In this document: one piece after another, positions 1-5,731 of the stretch
How positions within the stretch are numbered: the first letter of the stretch is position 1
Layout: each line of letters starts with the position of its first letter
Assembly (NCBI GenBank): GCA_029259675.1
Contig: JAJDES010000370.1
Span: 1 to 6,565, forward strand
Source: Planctomycetota bacterium
Lineage (GTDB): Bacteria; Planctomycetota; UBA1135; GCA-002686595
DNA length: 6,565 nucleotides
Direction: 5' to 3'
Made by a program: the position numbers and the translations under genes
The notes under the pieces: model-generated
Told to the model about the DNA's origin: nothing
What the model saw: the letters and a program-made list of their open reading frames with translations, nothing else
Databases searched by the model: none

Positions 1-660
1 GGTCCGTCGCACATTGAAGTGCTCGAAGAAGCGCGCAGTCAGCTTTCCGCCATTGGCTTGAGTCCCAGTCGTGACGACGACGCAGAGCAGCGCTCGGACG
101 AAGAGATCCAGGCGGACAACCAGCGTCTGCTAACACCTGAAGTTACAGATCCGGAAAGCACCCTGGGTACGCGCGAGTACTTCAATGCCATCCTCGCACG
201 CGAACTCAACGAGCGCATCGATGCGGGTAAGAAGAAGTCCGACGCCACATTGGGAATGATTCTTTTCGAGATCAACCAATTGGATGTGCTGCGCAGCGAG
301 CATGGCAAAGAGGGCCTCGCCAAGATACAGGGCGACGTCGGACGCTCGCTGCATGCACTCACGCGAGGAACGGACGCGCCAGCACACTTTGATGATGCTC
401 GCTTCGCGGTGATTGTCCCCAAGTCCACCGTGACAGGATTGCAACAATTCGCAGCGCGACTGCAAGCGTCAATCGCTAAGTTCGAGCACACCATCGGCGG
501 CACCACCCTGGGCCTAAGCATCTCTGTTGGCGGTGCATGTCTGCAAAGCGCAGCCGGTAGAAACGATGAAGAGAGGTTGCTAGCCGAGACGGCGCGCCAA
601 CTCGAGTGCGCACGGACACAAGCAGCCTCAAGCGTGAGCATTCTTCCCGAACCGCTCTAA
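1..660 (+). CDS. C-terminal part of a signalling protein ending in a degenerate GGDEF domain (5' end outside window)
   Basis: The frame is open from base 1 and ends at TAA 658-660, giving 219 visible residues. The GTG at 19 is probably internal, because the frame continues upstream. Residues 1-45 are an acidic, probably helical linker. The GGDEF-like fold begins at about residue 49 (TDPESTLGTREYF, compare TDPLTGLxNRRxF) and runs to about 205. Known family features: active diguanylate cyclases need the signature GGDEF and an upstream metal-binding Asp in a motif like LDIDxFK. Here the signature is DDARF (131-135) and the metal segment reads FEINQL (89-94), so c-di-GMP synthesis is very unlikely. 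The inhibitory-site motif RxxD is present as RGTD (122-125), exactly five residues before the signature, so c-di-GMP binding remains possible. The SISVG strand (173-177) is preserved, so the fold is probably intact. The missing N-terminus could carry HDOD, receiver, PAS or other domains. It converges with the glycosyltransferase gene, leaving a 65-bp gap. I am confident of the domain and unsure of its role. Confidence 0.85.
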   Translation, partial: GPSHIEVLEEARSQLSAIGLSPSRDDDAEQRSDEEIQADNQRLLTPEVTDPESTLGTREYFNAILARELNERIDAGKKKSDATLGMILFEINQLDVLRSEHGKEGLAKIQGDVGRSLHALTRGTDAPAHFDDARFAVIVPKSTVTGLQQFAARLQASIAKFEHTIGGTTLGLSISVGGACLQSAAGRNDEERLLAETARQLECARTQAASSVSILPEPL

Positions 661-725
661 ATCGGGGCGCCAAAGTGGCTGTCGGATTTCTGTCTGCTAC
701 GCGAAGGCACCAGCCAGGGAATTCC

Positions 726-2663
726 TTACTCGCCCGCGGTGCCGCTCGCCTCCAATCGAATCAAACGTCCGGATTCACCCGCGTCCCCAGCCACGAATCG
801 AAATCCGGGCGGATTGCCAAGTGCATCCAACAGGATTTGATTGCGCGCTCCGCGATCCACAGCCAACACAAAATTCGGTTCATTCAAGGCCGGCAATAGG
901 GAAAATCGTTTTTGAGCCCTGGCTGATCGGCGCGGTATGAAGATGACCGCCTGCTCGACTCGTTCCTTTGGAATGAGCATCAGCACTTCATTCCGCGCCG
1001 CAACTTCTTCGCGTGCGAGAGAGAAATGTTGCCCTAGAAGTTGCCCGGAAGCCAAGCAGACGACCGCAAAGGAAGCGACCAAGGCCCGCCTGCCCAGGAC
1101 GTTTTCGAGCACGATTGTTCCCTGGGCCGAAAGAACAGCCAGGAACGGCATGGCTTCCACCCAATACAGGGGCCCCACCCACGGAATTCCGTGGAAGCGA
1201 TGCAGGGAGTAAAGAGCAACCAAGCTGATCATGGGCGCCCAAGTGAGTGACGACGAGATCCCCTTCCGGCGAAAGCACCAACCGGCAATCGGCAACCAAA
1301 GGCCGGGCGCGATACCGAACATCCACGTGGACAGTCGCGCTGTGTTGAAGTTGGTCGTCGTCCAAGCCGTGGCTTGATTCACAAGACCCCATTGATCATT
1401 GGGCGACCAGCGCTCGGCGTACAGCTGGTAGGCGCTTTTCCAAAGCGAACCGGTGTACTGACTGTTCGCCCACAGAAGCACACTGACTAGCGGAAGAGCC
1501 CCGATGATGGTGGCTCCCACAATCGCCGGAGTGCGTTTGCCCCCGCGCCGCAACAGGGCGATCAAGAAGGGAAGAGTCAGGGCCACAGCCGTCAACGGCC
1601 GAATGGCGAGCAAGAGTGCGAAGGCGGCACCCGCGCCCAGCGCCCACTTCCATGCCGACGGCCCCGCGGCGTGCTCTGAATCGCTTCGGCCCAAGGCGCG
1701 CAAGCAATGCAAGGCGGTCCAACCAAAGATCAGGGCCACGGGCAAACTGCTGGTGTGCGCAAGCCAAAGCCCCTCAACGCCCAGCAATGCCGGCGAAAGC
1801 GCAAAGCACCACGCTGCTCGATGGGGGCGCTCACAACCCAAAAGACGCGCAATGAGCGCCGTCAAGACAACCGAAAGACCGGCGCCCAAGCGCGGTAGCA
1901 ATTCCGGTTCACCAATCAATCTTTCGCCCACGGCCAAGAGAGCTGAATGACCGGGCGTGTACTTTGAGAACCAGCCCGGCTCCATGAGCACCTGTCGCGC
2001 GGCATAGAACTCATCCAACGGCCCCGCGGGCAGCATCCAATTTCCGCGCGCGAAAAGTGTGCTTTGAAAGAGATAAGCTGCTCCGTCATTAGTGAGCGGC
2101 TTACCGCCCAAGACTCCGTGGCATAGCCATGCGGGAATGGAGATCGCCACCAGGGCGGCAACTGCGATCTGCACCCATTCCAAGGCGGGGTCGCGCCGGG
2201 CCAAGTTCGTATTGCTCGGCTGGTCGAGAACGAGCCACAGCCCCACGAGAATCACTCCCCATCCCAAAGCGCGACAGGAGTCTCCCAAGTCCAAGTACCA
2301 AGGGGCGCTCAATCCATCGCGGCCGGCCACGAAGTCCACCAGGCCGGGGTTCAAACTGAAGGTCAAAGCCAAGCCGCCCGCCAATGCGAAGGCCAAGGCG
2401 CCGCGCGACTGCAACCTGCGCGACAGTGCGTGCCCGGCCCCCAGGGCGCAGAGACTTGCAACGAGGATCAAGCTCGCCCACTGAGCTCGCGCGCTGTTGG
2501 TTGCGGCCCGATGCAAGAGAGCGCGTCCGCCGCTCCACAACTCTTGCCCCCAAAAACTCCAGCGAAAGATCAGTTCTCCATCCACCTCGAGCCAACGGGC
2601 ATCCAACCCAAGGCATGCAACTCCCAAGGCAATCAGTATCAAGCCCAGTCCGCGTCGCCCCAT
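726..2663 (-). CDS. Polytopic GT-C membrane glycosyltransferase (PMT_2 / GT39-like)
   Basis: This is a 645-residue integral membrane protein when read from ATG at 2663-2661. A TTG at 2669 would add two residues, and an in-frame TAG at 2673-2675 rules out anything longer. No strong Shine-Dalgarno is visible. I count roughly 13-14 hydrophobic segments. The family hallmark follows the segment at about 164-182: PLTNDGAAYLFQ (189-200), with D193 at the place of the catalytic Asp in the first large external loop of GT-C enzymes, then KYTPG (234-238), matching the usual KYxPG motif. GT-C enzymes use lipid-linked (polyprenyl-phosphate) sugars and transfer them to lipids, glycans or proteins on the outer face of the cytoplasmic membrane. 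Two things are unusual: about 160 residues with four hydrophobic segments precede the canonical first loop, and the residue after D193 is Gly where Glu is common. The last ~95 residues look soluble and probably extracytoplasmic. Donor and acceptor cannot be read from the sequence. It is divergent from the sulfatase-like lipoprotein gene, which may act on the same envelope glycan (inference). Confidence 0.85.
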   Translation of the reverse strand: MGRRGLGLILIALGVACLGLDARWLEVDGELIFRWSFWGQELWSGGRALLHRAATNSARAQWASLILVASLCALGAGHALSRRLQSRGALAFALAGGLALTFSLNPGLVDFVAGRDGLSAPWYLDLGDSCRALGWGVILVGLWLVLDQPSNTNLARRDPALEWVQIAVAALVAISIPAWLCHGVLGGKPLTNDGAAYLFQSTLFARGNWMLPAGPLDEFYAARQVLMEPGWFSKYTPGHSALLAVGERLIGEPELLPRLGAGLSVVLTALIARLLGCERPHRAAWCFALSPALLGVEGLWLAHTSSLPVALIFGWTALHCLRALGRSDSEHAAGPSAWKWALGAGAAFALLLAIRPLTAVALTLPFLIALLRRGGKRTPAIVGATIIGALPLVSVLLWANSQYTGSLWKSAYQLYAERWSPNDQWGLVNQATAWTTTNFNTARLSTWMFGIAPGLWLPIAGWCFRRKGISSSLTWAPMISLVALYSLHRFHGIPWVGPLYWVEAMPFLAVLSAQGTIVLENVLGRRALVASFAVVCLASGQLLGQHFSLAREEVAARNEVLMLIPKERVEQAVIFIPRRSARAQKRFSLLPALNEPNFVLAVDRGARNQILLDALGNPPGFRFVAGDAGESGRLIRLEASGTAGE

Positions 2664-2682
2664 CCCCAAAGCCTAGACGACT

Positions 2683-2710
2683 GCCCGCTTTGATTGGAAG
2701 CCCAGCGGGC
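2683..2710 (-). promoter_or_regulatory. Perfect 7-bp inverted repeat in the leader of the glycosyltransferase gene
   Basis: GCCCGCT (2683-2689) and AGCGGGC (2704-2710) are perfect reverse complements around a 14-base loop. On the minus strand the hairpin ends about 20 bases before the ATG at 2663. It could be an operator for a dimeric regulator, an RNA hairpin in the 5' leader, or chance in GC-rich DNA. A smaller competing hairpin, GCTT (2687-2690) with AAGC (2698-2701), lies partly inside it. The rest of the divergent gap (2664-2927) shows no convincing -35/-10 pair on either strand. TTGGCA at 2724-2729 has no well-spaced -10 partner. Confidence 0.35.
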
Positions 2711-2927
2711 CGGCGACACGGAATTGGCACAAGCTCAAATTCCTAAGCACAACTCGCCCCCGCATCCCGTAGACCCACGCTTCGACCCCACTTGGACGAT
2801 GGGACGGCACGGAGGCTGACTCGCCCCAACAATGAAAGTTGAAACCGGGTCGATGGAATCCGGGAGGTGTTCGAATTTGGGCCGATTCAACCCTGGCCGG
2901 GGGATCGGATATGCTGCCCGCTTCCCC

Positions 2928-4493
2928 ATGTTCAAAAAGATCCGATCCTCTTCACAAGCCATGGCACCCCGCAGTGGACCTCCCCGCAGTGGACCTCCCC
3001 GCGCTGGCGCCCCCCACCGTTGGCATCGCACCCTGGCTGCATTGACGCTATTGATCCTTGCGGCCTGCGGCTCGGAGGAGCTTCCCCACGCGCGAAATTT
3101 GTTGCTGATTTCCATGGACAGCGTGCGTCCCGATCACATCAGCGCCTACGGACGCACCAATTCCCGGGGAGCGGGAACCGCGACCAGCCCCGGCTTCGAA
3201 CGCCTTGCCGCTGAGGGCGTCCTATTTGAAAACGCCGTCAGTACGAGTTCCTGGACCCTCCCCTCCCACGCCGCACTCCTGACTGGTTTGCCCGACCAAC
3301 GCCACGGTCTGGTGGACAATGACTTGCAGCTCGATCCCGCGCTGACAACGCTGGCCGAATTGTTGGCCGGCGAAGGCTTCGCCACCGGCGGATTCTTCAG
3401 CGGTCCCAACCTGCACCCGGCCTTCGGCTTTGATCAGGGCTTTGACAGTTACGTCAATTGCAGCCGAGTCGAGATGGACCAGGAACTTTTTGAGTCCGAT
3501 GAGTTGGGTCGCTTTCGTGCAGCCCACCAAAAATCCCATCAGGCGGTCACCAGTCCCATCCTCTTGGAGCGCGCGGGCACTTGGATCCGCGACACCGTGC
3601 AAAAGGACGATCGCCCCTTCTTCGCCTTCGTCCATTGGTGGGATCCCCACTACGACTACATCGCTCCCAGCGAGATTGAGCAACAATTCGTGGGCCCCTA
3701 CGAGGGCCATATCGACGGGCGTCATCGGCTCACCAAGTTATACAAGCCCAATGAAGGGGATATCGCGCATCTGCTCGACATGTACGATGCGGAAATCCGT
3801 CACACGGATGATCACGTCGAGCAGCTCATGGGCATTTTGCGCGAGCTGAATGTGCTGGACGACACGCTTGTGGTCGTGACCTCGGACCACGGCGAGGAAT
3901 TTTGGGAGCGTACGCGCTGGGGCCATCAACGCTCCCTCTACGATGAAGTTGTGCAAATTCCCATGGCCATGCGCTTTCCCGCGCGGATCCCAGCGGGCGC
4001 GCGCGCGGGAGGTCAGGCGGGTCTGCAAGACATCTTCACCACCGCTGTTGACCTCCTGGGACTGACAGCGCCGGACTATGTTCAAGGCAACAATCTCGAA
4101 GCTCTGTGGCTGAACCCACAGCACCGTGGATTTGATCAAGCCCTTTACTTGTTTGTACCCAGAGTCGGAATTGAGCTGGTCGGAATGCGCACGGCCTCGC
4201 ACAAGATCATTTGGGACGAAACGCTCAATACGGGTTGGTTTTGGAACTTGAACCGCGACCCGGCCGAGAGCAATCCAACGCCGTTCAAGCGCATGGATGC
4301 CGCCCACGCACCCGTGGTTGCCTTTCGCAAGTTCAGGGCGGAACAGGCGCGCTTGCGACGCTTGCAACCATCCACGGAAAACTTGGCGGGGTCCGAAATG
4401 AGCTCCGACTTGATCGATGCCCTCAACGCATCGGGCTACCTCGGATCGGATGAAGATGAAGACGCGCCGCCGCCCCGCAGCGAGGACGATTAG
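2928..4493 (+). CDS. Sulfatase-superfamily lipoprotein with Thr at the nucleophile position
   Basis: Read from ATG 2928 this is 521 residues. The frame is open back to ATG 2832 (553 aa), and ATG 2961 (510 aa) is also possible. I prefer 2928 or 2961 because the longer form puts 66 residues before the signal core and its codons look non-genic. GGAGG at 2811-2815 is far (16 bases) from 2832. A hydrophobic core ends in lipobox LAAC (44-47), so Cys47 should be lipidated and the protein anchored outside the cytoplasmic membrane. Sulfatase-family features are D64 and D69 in ISMDSVRPDHISAYG, the core WTLPSHAALLTG (109-120), HWWDPH (236-241), SDHGEEF (319-325) and GH (332-333). Classical sulfatases have C/S-x-P-x-R, with Cys or Ser matured to formylglycine. 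Here that position is T110 and the Arg is H114, so formylglycine cannot form. Thr nucleophiles are known in relatives that act on phosphodiesters (LtaS, NPP, EptA). A phospho- or sulfo-ester hydrolase or a phosphotransferase is possible, and the substrate is unknown. The tail (508-521) is acidic and Pro-rich. Confidence 0.88.
   Translation: MFKKIRSSSQAMAPRSGPPRSGPPRAGAPHRWHRTLAALTLLILAACGSEELPHARNLLLISMDSVRPDHISAYGRTNSRGAGTATSPGFERLAAEGVLFENAVSTSSWTLPSHAALLTGLPDQRHGLVDNDLQLDPALTTLAELLAGEGFATGGFFSGPNLHPAFGFDQGFDSYVNCSRVEMDQELFESDELGRFRAAHQKSHQAVTSPILLERAGTWIRDTVQKDDRPFFAFVHWWDPHYDYIAPSEIEQQFVGPYEGHIDGRHRLTKLYKPNEGDIAHLLDMYDAEIRHTDDHVEQLMGILRELNVLDDTLVVVTSDHGEEFWERTRWGHQRSLYDEVVQIPMAMRFPARIPAGARAGGQAGLQDIFTTAVDLLGLTAPDYVQGNNLEALWLNPQHRGFDQALYLFVPRVGIELVGMRTASHKIIWDETLNTGWFWNLNRDPAESNPTPFKRMDAAHAPVVAFRKFRAEQARLRRLQPSTENLAGSEMSSDLIDALNASGYLGSDEDEDAPPPRSEDD
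2967..3011 (+). repeat. 15-bp in-frame tandem repeat (two perfect copies and one degenerate)
   Basis: CCCCGCAGTGGACCT occurs at 2967-2981 and again, identically, at 2982-2996. A diverged third unit follows at 2997-3011 (CCCCGCGCTGGCGCC). The unit length is a multiple of three, so it encodes RSGPP-RSGPP-RAGAP just before the hydrophobic core of the signal peptide of the sulfatase-like lipoprotein. Two identical units point to recent duplication or slipped-strand expansion. Copy number changes would lengthen or shorten the basic, Pro-rich N-region without shifting the frame. Confidence 0.85.
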
Positions 4494-4797
4494 GCGTTTG
4501 CGAAAGCTGAGATTGGCCGGCAACGATTGGCCAAAGCTAGAGGGTACGGATCCGGCCGGTCGCCCCAGGCTGAGCCACTACCTGCTGCATTCGCCATCTG
4601 CGCTCCAACGGAGTGCGAATCGAACCCAATCCCCTGCGCCCAACGGCCACAGGGTTCAAACTTGCAGTCTCGAATAGGGATGCACTTAAGTTCCTGTGAA
4701 CCAACGCCCGAAATGACTTCGGTGCTAGAGCTTGAGGGTGGCTCCCAGCACCACTTCTTCCTGAGATTTTCTCTTGTGCCGGAAGTGAGCGCAGACC
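4494..4797 (+). other. Intergenic region of about 300 bp, no gene recognised, several small hairpins
   Basis: No convincing gene was found on either strand. Open frames cross it both ways, but they lack family signatures and overlap the flanking genes. Directly visible structures are: (a) TTGGCC (4513-4518) pairing with GGCCAA (4529-4534), about 20 bases after the sulfatase-like stop, with no T-tract; the octamer GATTGGCC also repeats directly at 4511 and 4525; (b) CTCC-AAC-GGAG at 4603-4613; (c) GTTC-N4-GAAC at 4690-4701; (d) CCGAA-N5-TTCGG at 4708-4722. The region must hold the 3' end of the sulfatase-like transcript and probably a promoter for the HDOD gene, but no clear -35/-10 boxes stand out. 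GAATCGAACCC (4617-4627) and GGGTTCAAAC (4652-4661) look like tRNA T-arm sequence, but no tRNA folds around them. Confidence 0.5.
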
Positions 4798-5646
4798 GTG
4801 CTTGGATTGGACAAATTGATGCAGGAGGCAGGCGAGCTCGAACCGCTCTCGCCAACGGCCCAGCGCATGGCCGTGCTCATCGGCGGTAACAACTGGGACC
4901 TCGACGAGATTTCCAGGCTGATTTCGTTTGATCAGGTCCTGACTGCAAAACTGCTGCGCGTAGCCAACTCCGTGCTCGTCGGCTCGCGCGGATTGATCAC
5001 GACAATCGATGCGGCTGTGATGCGGATGGGACCGGGCAGCGTGCTATCGCTCGCAGTCGGTTCCTCCGTCAAGAGAAACCTCTGCGCCGCATTCCCCGAG
5101 TACGGGATGGGCGAGAACGAATTGTGGCGCCACTCCGTTGCGGCGGCGCTTGCGGCGGAACGCGCACGGTCCCTGTGCGGACTGAAACTTCCACCGGAAG
5201 CCTTCACAGCCGCACTCATGCACGACCTCGGCAGGCTTGTCATTGCTCGTTGCCTTACTCCCGATTTGATTCAACTGCTGAGCGCGGTCGCCACCTGCAA
5301 TTGGGAATCTGCAACGAAAGTGGAACTGGAAACCCTCGGAATTCACCACGCCTTGCTCGGTGGCGCCATCGCGGAAAGGTGGAAGTTGCCGCCTTCCATT
5401 GTGGCGGGCATCACTCACCACCACGCGCCCCATCAGGCTCCGCCGGAATTCAAAGCCGTGGCCTACGCTGTCAATTTGGGCGATATGGTGGCCGCTACCA
5501 TCGGTGCCGGCGTCGGGCACCATGAGTGGAAGCCCGTCGATAGCTCGCACTGCCTAAATGCCCTCGGCCTGAGCCATTCCGAATACTCGCGGCTGTGCGA
5601 CGATGTGGTAGAGAGCTTGGACGAAACCATGACACGCTACGAGTAG
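4798..5646 (+). CDS. Stand-alone HDOD-domain signalling protein
   Basis: This is 282 residues from GTG 4798. An in-frame TGA at 4786-4788 means no earlier start exists, and GGAAG (4781-4785) is a weak, distant ribosome site. TTG 4807 and ATG 4819 are later alternatives. The HDOD fold fills residues about 12-235: SPTAQRMAVLI and ISFDQVLTAKLLRVANS (42-58) form the usual helical N-half, then WRHS (110-113), the HD pair in LMHDLGR (140-146), HHALLGGAIAERWKLP (183-198) and HHH (207-209), followed by D229 in NLGDM. HDOD proteins are non-enzymatic or poorly characterised relatives of HD phosphohydrolases, linked to chemotaxis, motility, DNA repair and c-di-GMP signalling. Here the H112, H142-D143, H183/184, H207-209 and D229 set looks complete, so metal binding cannot be excluded. 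The C-terminal ~45 residues are an Asp/Glu-rich helical tail, with no GGDEF, EAL or receiver domain attached. No membrane segment or signal peptide is seen. A possible intrinsic terminator follows, so it is probably transcribed alone. Confidence 0.88.
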   Translation: MLGLDKLMQEAGELEPLSPTAQRMAVLIGGNNWDLDEISRLISFDQVLTAKLLRVANSVLVGSRGLITTIDAAVMRMGPGSVLSLAVGSSVKRNLCAAFPEYGMGENELWRHSVAAALAAERARSLCGLKLPPEAFTAALMHDLGRLVIARCLTPDLIQLLSAVATCNWESATKVELETLGIHHALLGGAIAERWKLPPSIVAGITHHHAPHQAPPEFKAVAYAVNLGDMVAATIGAGVGHHEWKPVDSSHCLNALGLSHSEYSRLCDDVVESLDETMTRYE

Positions 5647-5651
5647 GTCGC

Positions 5652-5676
5652 AGCCGGGCTTCCGCGCACGGCTTTT
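5652..5676 (+). terminator. Possible rho-independent terminator after the HDOD gene
   Basis: AGCCG (5652-5656) pairs with CGGCT (5669-5673) across a 12-base loop, and the right arm runs into TTTT (5673-5676). It lies six bases after the HDOD stop. The stem is only 5 bp and the T-run only four, so it is weak. A competing fold pairs CGGGC (5655-5659) with GCCCG (5677-5681) around CCG-CGCA-CGG. Either could limit read-through into the downstream Gfo/Idh/MocA-type gene. Confidence 0.35.
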
Positions 5677-5731
5677 GCCCGCCCAAGGATGTCGGCGGGA
5701 AATTCGCTCGCTTCCCAGCTAGAGTGATTCC

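Noticed and set aside
676..716. TGGCTG/CAGCCA inverted repeat between the convergent genes as a bidirectional terminator
   Set aside because: The stem is 6 bp with a 29-base loop and there is no T-run on either side, so it is too weak to call.
2724..2749. TTGGCA ... TAAGCA as a sigma-70 promoter, or TGGCAC as a sigma-54 promoter, for the sulfatase-like gene
   Set aside because: The 14-base spacing is too short for sigma-70, and the GC element needed 10 bp downstream for sigma-54 is missing.
3738..4523. 261-codon open frame antisense to the sulfatase-like gene
   Set aside because: The opposite strand carries all the sulfatase-family motifs. The antisense product has no recognisable domain and looks like a GC-driven shadow.
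4600..4680. Possible tRNA on either strand, suggested by GAATCGAACCC and GGGTTCAAAC
   Set aside because: The T-stem does not pair around either string, and no matching acceptor arm is found at tRNA distance.
4690..4701. GTTC-N4-GAAC as a LexA operator
   Set aside because: The half-sites are in the opposite order to the GAAC-N4-GTTC type and do not match the GTTC-N7-GTTC type.
4490..4889. Long open frames crossing the 4494-4797 gap (about 120 codons each way)
   Set aside because: They overlap the flanking genes, have no recognisable motif or ribosome site, and have the Arg/Ala/Pro/Ser-rich composition of shadow frames in GC-rich DNA.
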